Shown: one piece after another, positions 1-9,197 of the stretch
How positions within the stretch are numbered: position 1 is the stretch's first letter
Layout: every line of letters begins with the position of its first letter
Assembly (NCBI RefSeq): GCF_008370495.1
Contig: NZ_VTUX01000001.1
Coordinates: forward strand, 434,001-498,000
Reading direction: 5' to 3'
DNA length: 64,000 bases
DNA from: Pseudohalioglobus sediminis
GTDB taxonomy: Bacteria; Pseudomonadota; Gammaproteobacteria; Pseudomonadales; Halieaceae
Made by a program: the position numbers and the translations under genes
The notes under the pieces: generated by a model
What the model saw: the letters and a program-made list of their open reading frames with translations, nothing else
Told to the model about the DNA's origin: nothing
Database searches by the model: none

Positions 1-1352
1 CCCCACGCCGTATCCGTCACTTTCAGATTCTGTTCCCCGGGCGGCGTGATGCCGGCAGGCGGCGGAATCAGTTCACTTTCGCCAAGGTTGTTGCCCTGGA
101 TATGCGCCTCGGCAAGCACCGCGATCGATGGCGACAACCAGGGCAATGCCGTATACACGTCACTGAAGCCCGCAGAGGCCTGCCAGTAGTGTCCCCGTAT
201 AACGTCACTGCGCGTGAAGTAGCCGTCGTCGGTAAACTGCGAGGTCACGTCAACAAAGGGCATATTGTCAGAGTAGGCGAGGTCTATATAGACCTCGGCC
301 TCACTCAGGTTGCCGCTGAAGCTGGCGGACCACACGTCGATGTCCTCGGTATAGACCTCACGGAAAAAAGAATCGCCACCACCGATGTCCAGTTTGATCT
401 GGGCACCGGGGATATTGGAGTGGGAGGTGGTATAGGCCAGCTCAAACGTGTAGCCGCTGTAGGTGCTGTAGCGCGCGGCGAGGCCCCACTGGTCATCATC
501 CTCGGGGGTCAGGCGGCTGATCGTGGGCGCGGCACCCAGCGGCCCCAGCAGCACCCGCTCAGCGCCGGCGCCGGTGGTGTCACTGGTGCTGAGGAAACTA
601 CCCACACCGGGCAGCGTGGAGCGCTCCCAGTTGAGTTTGTAATAGGCCTCGGCGCTGATCGTGCCGGTGAAGTCCCACTTCAGGTTAACGGCAGAAGTGG
701 GCAGGAATATCTCCTTTACCTCCACCCCCGGAGTCTGCGCCGCAACGGCGTCGATGGGGTTCTGCAGCGCGTTCACGCCGGAGTAAAAACGAGAGCCACC
801 CCAGGCGATCACCTGGCGGCCGAAACGTACGGCGCCGCTCTGCTCGCCGACATCGAAATTGTAGGTTGCGAAAGCATCCAGCAACCGCGTGCGACGACCG
901 TTCTCGGCGATGGTGTCACGGGGCAACTCCCCACGCTGCAGGTTGCCGCCGGCGGGAATCCCGTTGTTGTAGCTAAGGTAGGCGGTTTCGCTGAGATCGG
1001 TCTTGTTCTCGGTGTAAACCCAGTCATAGGAGGCATCACCACGTACAAAGAAGGAAAAATCCTTGTACTCGCCGCCAAACTCGAGAATGGCTTTCATGTT
1101 GTTGGAAACCAGTCCCGGGTCAAAGTTGTTGTTGCCGTCATTGAAGTTCAGGCCGCCCTCGTCAAAGGCCATCTCCTTATCGATGGACTCGGTACGCCAC
1201 TGGGCGCCCGCGCTCAGGGTGGTGTCGACGTTGAACAACCACTCGCCCCAGTTGTACTCCAGCGCGTGGGTGGGCACCGCGGTCATACCGGCCGCCACCA
1301 GGGCTGCCCTCACGGCGGCAGGAATCAGTGCGGATCGCTTTGTTGCAGACAT
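1..1352 (-). CDS. DUF1302 family outer-membrane protein (partial, C-terminus off left edge)
   Basis: The frame opens at ATG 1352-1350 behind a good AGGGGA ribosome site and stays open to the left edge, so about 450 N-terminal residues are visible. The start reads MSATKRSALIPAAVRAAL, a positively charged then hydrophobic export signal ending near THA-LEYNWGEW. The rest is aromatic and glycine-rich with alternating polar/hydrophobic stretches such as VRFGRQVIAWGGSRFY, typical of DUF1302 proteins, which are predicted large beta-barrels. The start lies 10 bp after the stop of the RND exporter gene, so they are co-transcribed. In other proteobacteria DUF1302, DUF1329, an RND exporter and a YCF48-like protein form a recurrent cluster linked to handling of hydrophobic substrates. 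A DUF1329 gene may lie just off the edge. Family assignment is by recognised sequence pattern; substrate unknown. Confidence 0.85.
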   Translation of the reverse strand, partial: MSATKRSALIPAAVRAALVAAGMTAVPTHALEYNWGEWLFNVDTTLSAGAQWRTESIDKEMAFDEGGLNFNDGNNNFDPGLVSNNMKAILEFGGEYKDFSFFVRGDASYDWVYTENKTDLSETAYLSYNNGIPAGGNLQRGELPRDTIAENGRRTRLLDAFATYNFDVGEQSGAVRFGRQVIAWGGSRFYSGVNALQNPIDAVAAQTPGVEVKEIFLPTSAVNLKWDFTGTISAEAYYKLNWERSTLPGVGSFLSTSDTTGAGAERVLLGPLGAAPTISRLTPEDDDQWGLAARYSTYSGYTFELAYTTSHSNIPGAQIKLDIGGGDSFFREVYTEDIDVWSASFSGNLSEAEVYIDLAYSDNMPFVDVTSQFTDDGYFTRSDVIRGHYWQASAGFSDVYTALPWLSPSIAVLAEAHIQGNNLGESELIPPPAGITPPGEQNLKVTDTAW

Positions 1353-1362
1353 AGTTATTCCC

Positions 1363-3774
1363 CTAAGCAGGTTGTGATTCAGTTGCGTCGGCAGCTGCCG
1401 ACCGCCCGCCAGTCTCTGCAGGATGGTCAGACGTTTTGCCCTTGTCAGGGCGAACCAGGAAATAGGCCAGGCCCGGCAACAACCAGAGGGCGCCGACCAT
1501 ATTCCACAGGAACATGAAGGTGAGCAGGATGCCCATGTCAGCCTGGAACTTGATTGGCGACATGATCCAGGTAATAACGCCTACGCCCAGGGCAATGCCG
1601 GTGAAGGCGACGGCCCGGCCGGTGGTGGACAGTGTCTGGTAATAGGCTTCCTGCATCGGCAGACCCTGTTTCAGGTAGTAGGTCAGCCGGTTGTAAATAT
1701 AGATGCCGTAGTCCACGCCCACGCCAACGCCCAGTGCTACCACGGGCAGTGTCGCCACCTTGATACCGATACCCAGGTGCGCCATCAGTGCCTGGCAAAG
1801 CGCTGAGGTCAGGCCAAGTGGCACCAGGATACATACCACGGCCACAATACTGCGGAAACTGAGGAACACCAGCGCGCCCACCACGGTGTATACCAGGGCG
1901 AGGATCTGTGTCTGCGCAACCGCTATTTCTTCATTGGTCGCGGCCTCAATACCGGCGTTACCGGCCGCCAGGCCGAAATTGACCTGGTCATTGCCATAAT
2001 CCTGTTCAAAACGCTTCACCGCATCGACTACGGTGGACAGCGTCTCGGCCTTGTGGTCATCAAGGTAGATGGCGACCGTCGCCAGGCTGCAATCGAGATT
2101 CATCAACGCCCGCGGCACCCGGGCGGCTGAGCCATCCAGGGCACGCTGGTTCCGCGACAGCACACTCCAGCGCGGGTTGCCTTCATTGAGCGCCATGGAG
2201 GTCAGGCGCATCACATCAGTGTGTGATATGACCGACTGTACCCCGGGTACGTTTTCCATGTACCAGTCAAACTTGTCGATCAGGCTGGCCACATCGTAGC
2301 GGGTACAGGCCTGCACCGGTGTTTCCACCATCACCACCATGATATCGGTGCTGACAGCGTAGTTGTCGGTAATAAACGCGTTATCGAGGTTGTAGCGCGA
2401 ATCCGGGCGCAGTTCCGGGGCCCCGGCATCGAGGTCACCAATGGCCAGGTTCTGGCCACCGATAATGCCGATCGCATAGCCAATGGCCGCTACCAGGATT
2501 GACACCGCGGCCACCTTGCCGGTGGCGCACTTTGACACCAGCGACCAGAGGCGATGCCGGTGATCGGGGTCGATCTTCATGTGATTGACCCCCTTGGGGC
2601 TGATACCGATATAGGACATGAACACCGGCAGCAGGACCAGGTTGGTGAAAATAATGGCCGCCACGCCTACGCTGGCGGCAATACCCAGTTCCTGAATCAC
2701 CTCGATATCGATAACCAGCAGGGTGAGGAAGCCGACACCGTCGCTGATCAGCGCTGTCATGCCAGCGATATACAGCGCGCGGAATGCCAGCCTCGCGGCC
2801 AGCAGCCGTTCGCCGGCAGCCTGCATGTTCAGCGCGATACCGTTGATAACCTGGACACCGTGGCTGACGCCGACAGCGAGTATCAGGAACGGCACGAGTA
2901 TGGAATAGGCGTTGAGGCCGTAGCCCATCAGGTTGAGCAGGCCCAGCTGCCAGATCACCGCCATGATGGATGTCGCCAGCGGCGTCAGCGTTGCCCGGAT
3001 GCAGCGGGTGTATATCCACAGCAGTACCGCCGTAATCACCAGGGTAACGACGGCGAACAGGAAGATCGCGCCGATGCCTTCCAGCAGGTCACCGATGATC
3101 TTCGGAAAGCCGATGATGTGAATGCTGATATTGTCGTTTTCATAACTCTGGCGTACCAGTTTCTCCATCGCCCGGGAGAATTCCAGGTAATTGAGGTACT
3201 CACCCGTGGTCGGGTCCCTGTCGTACACCGGGACCTCGATAATGGTGGATTTGAAATCGTTCGCCACCATGCGCCCGATGGTGCCTGAACGGGTCAGGTT
3301 GAGGCGCAGCCTTTCCAGCGAGGCTTGCGAACCATCGTACTCCGGCGGGATCACCGAACCGGCTTCAAAGCCCTCTTCGGTGACCATGGTCCAGCGCACA
3401 TCGGGGCTCCACAGGCTTTTCAGCCCGTTCTTGTTGACCCCGGGAATATAGAAAATCTCATCGGCGATCTGGCCCAGCGTGGTCAGGTATTCATCATTGA
3501 AAATATCGCCTTCCTTTACCGCCACCGACACTTTCAGGCTGGCGCCGCTGGCACGCAGGTCCTTCATGTGCGCGTTCATTTTCTGCACGAAGGGATGGCC
3601 CTGCGGTATCAACTTGGAAAAACTGGCATCCGGCTTGAGATGGTAGGCCTGCCAGGCCAGGAATACGGTGGCCAGCAGGAACAGCACCAGCACCACCGGA
3701 CGATTACTGAAAATCAGGCGTTCGGGCAGCCTGGCGTCTTCGGTGGCGGCATAGTGCAGCGGGGTATTATTCAT
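1363..3774 (-). CDS. MMPL/RND-superfamily exporter
   Basis: 803-residue integral membrane protein. I start it at ATG 3774 (MNNTPLHYAATEDARL) rather than at an upstream in-frame ATG, because this start overlaps the previous gene's stop by 8 bp. One N-terminal helix (LVLFLLATVFLAW) is followed by a large periplasmic loop. Then come five clustered helices including the sterol-sensing-like block around GAIFLFAVVTLVITAVLLW and LVPFLILAVGVSHGVQVING. A second loop and a second helix cluster (LPVVALGVGVGVDYGIYIYNRL) complete the duplicated RND/MMPL fold. The conserved acidic residue in VGVDYG lies in the second half. It sits between the YCF48 protein and the DUF1302 barrel, so it probably moves a hydrophobic molecule across the inner membrane or periplasm toward or from the barrel. 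Direction and substrate are not determinable from sequence. Confidence 0.9.
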   Translation of the reverse strand: MNNTPLHYAATEDARLPERLIFSNRPVVLVLFLLATVFLAWQAYHLKPDASFSKLIPQGHPFVQKMNAHMKDLRASGASLKVSVAVKEGDIFNDEYLTTLGQIADEIFYIPGVNKNGLKSLWSPDVRWTMVTEEGFEAGSVIPPEYDGSQASLERLRLNLTRSGTIGRMVANDFKSTIIEVPVYDRDPTTGEYLNYLEFSRAMEKLVRQSYENDNISIHIIGFPKIIGDLLEGIGAIFLFAVVTLVITAVLLWIYTRCIRATLTPLATSIMAVIWQLGLLNLMGYGLNAYSILVPFLILAVGVSHGVQVINGIALNMQAAGERLLAARLAFRALYIAGMTALISDGVGFLTLLVIDIEVIQELGIAASVGVAAIIFTNLVLLPVFMSYIGISPKGVNHMKIDPDHRHRLWSLVSKCATGKVAAVSILVAAIGYAIGIIGGQNLAIGDLDAGAPELRPDSRYNLDNAFITDNYAVSTDIMVVMVETPVQACTRYDVASLIDKFDWYMENVPGVQSVISHTDVMRLTSMALNEGNPRWSVLSRNQRALDGSAARVPRALMNLDCSLATVAIYLDDHKAETLSTVVDAVKRFEQDYGNDQVNFGLAAGNAGIEAATNEEIAVAQTQILALVYTVVGALVFLSFRSIVAVVCILVPLGLTSALCQALMAHLGIGIKVATLPVVALGVGVGVDYGIYIYNRLTYYLKQGLPMQEAYYQTLSTTGRAVAFTGIALGVGVITWIMSPIKFQADMGILLTFMFLWNMVGALWLLPGLAYFLVRPDKGKTSDHPAETGGRSAAADATESQPA

Positions 3775-4927
3775 CGCCCTGCCCTCCCGTGCCGGGGCCC
3801 TGTAGACGCCTGCTGCCGCCCTCCCCGGTAACCACATAGTGACCGTCCTCCAGCGCAGCGACACCGAACAGTCCGTCGCGATTGGGCTGGATCATGGGAG
3901 TGAAGCTGTCGCCGTCATCCGCGCTGATTGCGGCAGTACCGCCCTGGCCCACGAAGATGACAGCGTCGCCGGCTGCAGTTGCCCCGAACAGGCTGGCGGA
4001 AACCCTTGAATCAAGCGACTCCCAGGTCTCGCCCTGATCCTGGCTGCGATAAATCGTGCCCAGCAGCCCGTAGACGAATGCCGAACCGCTTGCGGGATTG
4101 ATCACCACGCCAAAAAAGCTGCCGTCATAACCGGTTTCCAGCGTGCGCCAGCTGCCGCCCGCGTTGTCGGAAAAAAACACCATGCCCCACTCGGAAGCGA
4201 GGTACAGCGCGCCGCGTCCGTCCCCGGCGACACCGTTGAGATGCAGTTCCTCGGGGTTGTCCAGGTGGTGCGACCAGTCGGCCCAGTCGCGACCGCCGTT
4301 GGCCGTGCGCAGCAGGGTGCCATAGGCACCGGCAGCCCAGCCCTGCTCCGGGGTGGCGAACCAGACATCCATCAATGGCGGGGCGTAGATCGGCTTGTCC
4401 ATGGTTTCACGGGCGTTTTCCAGCGCCCACTCGGCGTCCGCCAGGGCGTCCTCCAGATCCGCGGCAAGCTCTTCACTGGCAACGGCCAGTTGCGCCTGTA
4501 ATGCCTGCACCCGGGACTGGGCGCGCCCGGCACGCTGCTCGTTGATCTGCACCTGGTCTGCCAGGCCGTCGCGCTGCAACACCCAGGTCAGGCCGCCGTC
4601 CTGGCTGTGCAGGATATTGCCGTCATGACCAACCGCCCAGCCAAGGGAATCATCGAGGAAGAACACCCGCGTGAGCATGGCCGATGTCGGCACCTCCACC
4701 TGGCGCCAACTGGCGCCGGCGTCTTCCGAAACCAGGATATGGCCGCGCTCGCCAACTGCCACCACACGCGCGCCGGCAACGGCAACATCCAGCAGCATGG
4801 ATGTTTCGGCCCCGGGTATCTGCATGGCGTAATCGATGTCGGCAGCCGTAACGACCTGCGAATGCAGCGGCATCAGGCAGCACAAGAGTGCAAGCATTCT
4901 CACGGCGGGAAACCGCTTCATTATCAT
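3767..4927 (-). CDS. YCF48/BNR-repeat periplasmic protein
   Basis: 386 residues with a cleavable signal (MIMKRFPAVRMLALLCCLMPLHSQVVTA-AD). The body has repeated beta-propeller blades with the Asp-box-like pattern S-x-D-x-G-x-x-W: SEDAGASWRQVE, SQDGGLTWVLQ, TANGGRDWADW, SDNAGGSWRTLE, SQDQGETWESL. These mark it as a photosystem II assembly factor YCF48-like propeller. A coiled-coil insert (about residues 125-170, rich in Ala/Glu/Gln) interrupts the blades. The start could be ATG 4927 or ATG 4921; both lie behind GAGGAG. Its stop overlaps the start of the RND exporter gene, so it leads the operon. In this gene neighbourhood such proteins are expected to act as periplasmic partners of the RND/DUF1302 pair rather than in photosynthesis. 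Confidence 0.85.
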   Translation of the reverse strand: MIMKRFPAVRMLALLCCLMPLHSQVVTAADIDYAMQIPGAETSMLLDVAVAGARVVAVGERGHILVSEDAGASWRQVEVPTSAMLTRVFFLDDSLGWAVGHDGNILHSQDGGLTWVLQRDGLADQVQINEQRAGRAQSRVQALQAQLAVASEELAADLEDALADAEWALENARETMDKPIYAPPLMDVWFATPEQGWAAGAYGTLLRTANGGRDWADWSHHLDNPEELHLNGVAGDGRGALYLASEWGMVFFSDNAGGSWRTLETGYDGSFFGVVINPASGSAFVYGLLGTIYRSQDQGETWESLDSRVSASLFGATAAGDAVIFVGQGGTAAISADDGDSFTPMIQPNRDGLFGVAALEDGHYVVTGEGGSRRLQGPGTGGQGDE

Positions 4928-5172
4928 TCATCTCCTCGAACCAGCAATTTATTTTAATGAAAGCGCTGACTCGCTTATTGTGCGGGCGTGGAGCAAAACA
5001 GCACGCTCACCCTTGCTGAAGCATAGTCGCATTCTGCATCATCGACTCACTGGCCAGCCTTGATCAGGGTCAATATCATGTCCTAGTGCAGGGACGATCG
5101 CATCGCGACGTGGCAAAGAAAGGGCCATGGACTAAGATGTTGACCCATCCCCAGACTGGCGACGGAACCACC

Positions 5173-7191
5173 ATGACAATGCGATACAAAATCAGACCTG
5201 CACTCACCGTGGCTGCGCTGCTGGCACTGGCGGGCATGCAACACGCCAGCGCCTTTGAGCGAACGGAACAGCGCGCGCCCTGCGCCGATTATTCCGCCAC
5301 ACGTAAGCCGCTGTTCGGCGACCTGCACGTACATACCAGTTATTCTTTTGACAGCTATGTTTCCAGCCAGCGCAATGACCCTGCGGCCGCCTACCGCTAC
5401 GCCAAAGGGGAGCCCATCATGCTGCCCGACGCTGATGGCGAGCAGACGCTGCGCGCCCGCATCGAGCGCCCGCTGGACTTCACCGCGGTAACCGATCACG
5501 CGGAGTTTCTCGGCCCCATCAACCTGTGTACCCAGGATTCGTCCAGACTGGCCTACTGGTTCCCCGCCTGCATTGCCGGTCGCAGCAACTGGTACATTGT
5601 GCAACTGCTGGCCGCGCAGTACTGGACCAAAGTTGGCGTGGTCAATGACGCTGCGCAGAAAGGTGAGTCATTCGTGTGCACGCTGGATGACTGCAACGCC
5701 GCACACAAAGAAGCCTGGGCGGGAATCCAGGCGGCAGCCGAGGCGCATTACGACCGCAGTGAAACCTGCTCCTTCACCACGTTTATCGGCTACGAGTACA
5801 CCGACGCACCCAACTACGCCAACCTGCACCGCAACGTAATTTTTCGCAACGACAGGGTAACCGGGACCGCCATCTCCACTTACGACACCGGCTCCAAAAA
5901 CGTGCCGGAACTGTGGCGCCAGTTGCGTCAACAATGCATAGAGGGCATACCGGGTTGCGATGTACTGGCAATCCCACACAACCCCAACCTCAGCCGCGGG
6001 CTGATGTTCCCGGACCCGGCAAATGAGCAGGAGGCACGGGAAAGGCTGTTTTTCGAGCCCCTGGTAGAGCTGGTTCAGCACAAGGCCGCCAGCGAGTGTC
6101 GCTATGACCGCCTGGCCGGCAGGGGCCTCGATACCGAGGACGAACTGTGCGACTTTGAGCAGGTGGAGGCGGACAACCTGGCCATGCTGGGCACGGTGTA
6201 CGGTGAAGTGAGAACCGACGAAGCCAGCCCGGTGCCGCTGGCGGAGTTTGGCCGCCGCAACATGATGCGCAATGTGCTCAAGGATGGCCTGGCGCTGCAA
6301 CAGCAGACCGGTATCAACCCGTTCAAACTCGGCTTTATTGGCAGCACCGACACGCACAGCGCCTCGCCCGGTGGCGCCGAGGAACACAACTACACCGGCC
6401 ACCTCGGGCGCCGGGATGCGGGCTACCGCAATGTACAGGATCACTTCTTCGATAATCCCGGCGGCCTTGCCGTGGTCTGGGCTGAAGAGAACTCACGCGA
6501 TGCCATCTTTGAGGGCATGCGGCGCAGGGAGACCTATGCCACCAGCGGCACGCGTCCGGTGGTGCGTTTCTTCGCCGGCCCGGAGCTGGAGAAATCCCTG
6601 TGCGATGACCCACAGATGCTCGATAAAGCTTACGCCGGCGGGGTACCCATGGGCGGGGAACTGCCCGCCGGGGACACGTCGCCGGCATTTCTGGTGAGCG
6701 CGGGCAAGGACCCGGGTACACCGCGGGCGCCCGGGCTTGACCTGCAGCGCATACAGATCATCAAAGGCTGGGTAGATGCCGATGGCAAGCCCCGGGAGCA
6801 GGTATTCAACGTGGCCGGCTCCGCGGGCAACAACGCCGGCGTCGACCCGGATACCTGCGCCCCCGTCGGCGAAGGCCACCAGAACCTGTGCACCGTATGG
6901 CGGGATCCACAGTACAATAGTGCGGAAACGGCATTCTATTATGCCCGGGTGCTGGAAAACCCCTCGTGCAGATGGAGTACACTGCAATGCCAGGCGGCGG
7001 GCGTGAACCCGTTTGCCGAGAACTGCAGCGAGCAGGCCGAGGCCCGGACACAGGCGCTGCAGGACGCGGGCGCTATCGGCGATGTATTTGGTCGCTGCTG
7101 CCTGAACCCCGACGATGAACCATTTTATTCACCGACCATCCAGGAACGGGCGTGGACCTCGCCCATCTGGGTCAGCGCCAACAAGGAGTAA
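5173..7191 (+). CDS. Secreted DUF3604 protein (PHP-like metal site), copy A
   Basis: 672 residues from ATG 5173. The start MTMRYKIRPALTVAALLALAGMQHASA is a clear signal peptide; an upstream in-frame ATG at 5086 would precede it with implausible sequence. The mature protein shows the DUF3604 signatures in order: GDLHVHTSYSFDSY, TDHAEFLGP, a YEYTDAPNYANLHRN block, IPHNPNLSRGLMF, GFIGSTDTHSASPGG and YATSGTRPVVRFF. The HxH, DHAE and TDTH motifs resemble the metal-binding positions of PHP-superfamily phosphoesterases (my inference). Cysteines are numerous, consistent with a periplasmic or extracellular, disulfide-containing enzyme. Function of the family is not established. It is divergent from the YCF48/RND/DUF1302 operon and 5' of a methyltransferase. 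A paralogue lies at 23947-25806. Confidence 0.88.
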   Translation: MTMRYKIRPALTVAALLALAGMQHASAFERTEQRAPCADYSATRKPLFGDLHVHTSYSFDSYVSSQRNDPAAAYRYAKGEPIMLPDADGEQTLRARIERPLDFTAVTDHAEFLGPINLCTQDSSRLAYWFPACIAGRSNWYIVQLLAAQYWTKVGVVNDAAQKGESFVCTLDDCNAAHKEAWAGIQAAAEAHYDRSETCSFTTFIGYEYTDAPNYANLHRNVIFRNDRVTGTAISTYDTGSKNVPELWRQLRQQCIEGIPGCDVLAIPHNPNLSRGLMFPDPANEQEARERLFFEPLVELVQHKAASECRYDRLAGRGLDTEDELCDFEQVEADNLAMLGTVYGEVRTDEASPVPLAEFGRRNMMRNVLKDGLALQQQTGINPFKLGFIGSTDTHSASPGGAEEHNYTGHLGRRDAGYRNVQDHFFDNPGGLAVVWAEENSRDAIFEGMRRRETYATSGTRPVVRFFAGPELEKSLCDDPQMLDKAYAGGVPMGGELPAGDTSPAFLVSAGKDPGTPRAPGLDLQRIQIIKGWVDADGKPREQVFNVAGSAGNNAGVDPDTCAPVGEGHQNLCTVWRDPQYNSAETAFYYARVLENPSCRWSTLQCQAAGVNPFAENCSEQAEARTQALQDAGAIGDVFGRCCLNPDDEPFYSPTIQERAWTSPIWVSANKE

Positions 7192-7193
7192 TT

Positions 7194-7814
7194 TTGGCCA
7201 AGAAGAATCGCACCGAGCGCCGCTTTCGCGGCGCCATCATGCCCACAGCGTCGCATCCCGCCATTCGCCGGCTCAAACGCCAGGGCATAGAACCCTCGAT
7301 CCATGGCAACAAACTGTGGAAGTCCAGTTGCCTGCTGATCGACTACCTGAAGAAGAACCCGCCACAGCATTGTAATTCGGTAATCGACGTGGGTTGCGGC
7401 TGGGGTATCGGTGGCATCTGGTGCGCAAAATACCTGGGCGCAGACGTTACCTCCATGGATGCCGACCCGGACGTGTTTCCCTTTCTGCACGCTACCGCGG
7501 AGGTCAACGGCGTGCGCACACGGGAGCTGGTTTCACGTTTCGAGAAGCTCAGCACCAAACAGTTGTCACAGTTCGATATGCTCATTGCCGCAGACATCTG
7601 CTTCTGGGATGAACTGGTAAAGCCGGTCACCAACATGGTGAACCGCGCGGTGAAAGCCGGCGTCAAGCACATCCTGATTGCCGATCCAGAGCGCTCGCCC
7701 TTCTTCGAGATTGCCGAGCGCTGCGCCGACAAACACTGTGCCGAAGTTATCGAATGGAGCACCCGGGGCTCCATAGAGGCCTCCGGGGCCATCATGGTGC
7801 TGGAGAACGCCTGA
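7194..7814 (+). CDS. Class I SAM-dependent methyltransferase (ETFB-lysine/nicotinamide-type)
   Basis: 206 residues. I choose TTG 7194 as start: it is preceded by AAGGAG with 5-nt spacing and lies 2 nt after the stop of the DUF3604 gene. The next upstream ATG (7152) lies inside that gene. Motif I is VIDVGCGWGIGG, the SAM-binding glycine loop, followed by an acidic strand-2 end (TSMDADPD). The post-motif region FDMLIAADICFWDELV resembles the D-x-x-x-A/G-D-x-x-Y/F of the protein-lysine/nicotinamide N-methyltransferase-like group (METTL20/PrmA relatives). The N-terminus is basic. Its substrate (protein lysine, ribosomal protein or small amine) cannot be decided. It is probably translated from the same mRNA as the DUF3604 gene. 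Confidence 0.8.
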   Translation: MAKKNRTERRFRGAIMPTASHPAIRRLKRQGIEPSIHGNKLWKSSCLLIDYLKKNPPQHCNSVIDVGCGWGIGGIWCAKYLGADVTSMDADPDVFPFLHATAEVNGVRTRELVSRFEKLSTKQLSQFDMLIAADICFWDELVKPVTNMVNRAVKAGVKHILIADPERSPFFEIAERCADKHCAEVIEWSTRGSIEASGAIMVLENA

Positions 7815-7815
7815 C

Positions 7816-9102
7816 TCAATCCAGCAGGCGGTAATCGCGCGCCAGCCCGCTAACACCCTCAGCCTCGCCGTCGGCCCAGCGCGGACGGAACAGTGTCGCG
7901 CTGAGCTGGCGGCGAAAGGTCCCGAGATGCTGCTCATTCCCACCCGATAGCAGCGCCACCTCAAGATTTGTTGGCCGGCCGCGCGCGGACACGTCGTAAC
8001 GGGCACTGACCACAATCGGCTCGGGTACGCCGGGCACATCGCCGTACAGATGCTCAGCCGGCAACTCCTGCGGCTCTCCCAGCCACTGCTGCAGCAGCGC
8101 CGGCTCTCCGGCCTCGGTAAGGGTGGCAATGACCTGCTGATAGGCCTCGGCGGCGCGCCCCTGTTGCCGGTTCCAGAAATACCAGTCCGCCAACGCCAGC
8201 TGCACCGAGGCTGATTCGCGAGCACCCCGCAAACGCGCCTCCGGCAATAGCTGCGCCAGCAGCTGCCTGCCTTTGCCGGGGGCGTTACGCAACAGGTTGT
8301 CCAGCCTTTGCGTATCGAGATCCTCGCTGATCGCGGGCGGCGCGCCGGGGTAATACCCCGGCCCGCGCTGCACCATCTGCGTCTGGCTTATTTCAAACTC
8401 CTGCTGCAACAGGTACAGGTTGCGCATCTGGCTGAAGGTCAATACCCGGCGCCATTGATAACCCGCGGCCTCACCCTTGCGCTCCGCCGCGAGCAGCGCA
8501 TCGTTGAGCTCGACCAGTTCGACGATACGGCGCTGCTCGTTCCCCAGGCCGCGGCTTATGGCTTCGCGCTGCCAACGCATGTATTCCACGGCGGCACGCA
8601 AGCGCAAGCCGGTCAGTGGCGGCTGGCCATTGCCGAAGAGGCGGAAGAAATACTGGTAGCGCTCGTCCAGCGCCTGCCAGTCCTGCGCCTGGCGATAAAT
8701 ACCCAGCAAGTCGCGCACCAGTGGCGCCTGGCGTTCACTGTAAAGCCCGTCATTCACCCGCACCACATGCAGGGCGCGGGTATACAGTTTCACCGCCTCA
8801 TCGTACTCGCCCCGCTGCCGGTAATGGCGACCCATGGCAGCCAGCGGCTCAGCCAGTGCATCTGCGTAGGGACCCTGCTGAAGTTCAAGTGCCAGCAGCC
8901 GCTGCTGATAGGCGCCAGGGTCAACAGCGCCCGGGGCAGGTTCGGCCTTGTCCTGCGCTTCCTCGACGCTCACTGCCGCCGCGTCCAGGCGCACAAAGTC
9001 CTGGCCGTAACCGGCGCGCCCTGCCTGCGTCGCCAGCGACACTGCCAACATGGCCAGCAGCGCGAGCAGGCGCACGGCATAGCGATTCAGGTTCGTGCAC
9101 AA
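7816..9102 (-). CDS. Exported TPR-like repeat protein of unknown function
   Basis: 428 residues if started at TTG 9102, which has AAAGGTGG about 7 nt upstream. An in-frame ATG at 9138 would add 12 residues ahead of the same signal-like stretch NLNRYAVRLLALLAMLAVSLATQAGRA. Residues about 70-180 form tetratricopeptide-like helical pairs (YADALAEPLAAMGRHYRQRGEYDEAVKLY is typical). A further pair lies at LADWYFWNRQQGRAAEAYQQVI. The C-terminal about 70 residues are beta-rich and resemble a TonB-C-like domain (VVVSARYDVSARGRPTNLEV, FRRQLSATLFRPRW), but I would not insist on that. Convergent with the methyltransferase gene, with one base between the stops. No catalytic motif is seen; a scaffold or envelope role is inferred. 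Confidence 0.7.
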   Translation of the reverse strand: MCTNLNRYAVRLLALLAMLAVSLATQAGRAGYGQDFVRLDAAAVSVEEAQDKAEPAPGAVDPGAYQQRLLALELQQGPYADALAEPLAAMGRHYRQRGEYDEAVKLYTRALHVVRVNDGLYSERQAPLVRDLLGIYRQAQDWQALDERYQYFFRLFGNGQPPLTGLRLRAAVEYMRWQREAISRGLGNEQRRIVELVELNDALLAAERKGEAAGYQWRRVLTFSQMRNLYLLQQEFEISQTQMVQRGPGYYPGAPPAISEDLDTQRLDNLLRNAPGKGRQLLAQLLPEARLRGARESASVQLALADWYFWNRQQGRAAEAYQQVIATLTEAGEPALLQQWLGEPQELPAEHLYGDVPGVPEPIVVSARYDVSARGRPTNLEVALLSGGNEQHLGTFRRQLSATLFRPRWADGEAEGVSGLARDYRLLD

Positions 9103-9197
9103 AATTTGACCACCTTTATGGCAAGCATGAAGCAACAATGATATAACGGCGCCTCGTTTATTACCCCTGCAAAGCCGCCATATGGCGTGGATAAACT

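Noticed and set aside
102-1517. A 471-codon plus-strand frame opposite the DUF1302 gene
   Set aside because: No recognisable domain and no ribosome site; the minus strand shows a signal peptide and the DUF1302 pattern.
3767-4927. Photosystem II assembly function for the YCF48-like protein
   Set aside because: No photosynthesis gene is nearby; the RND/DUF1302 context is the known alternative setting for this propeller family.
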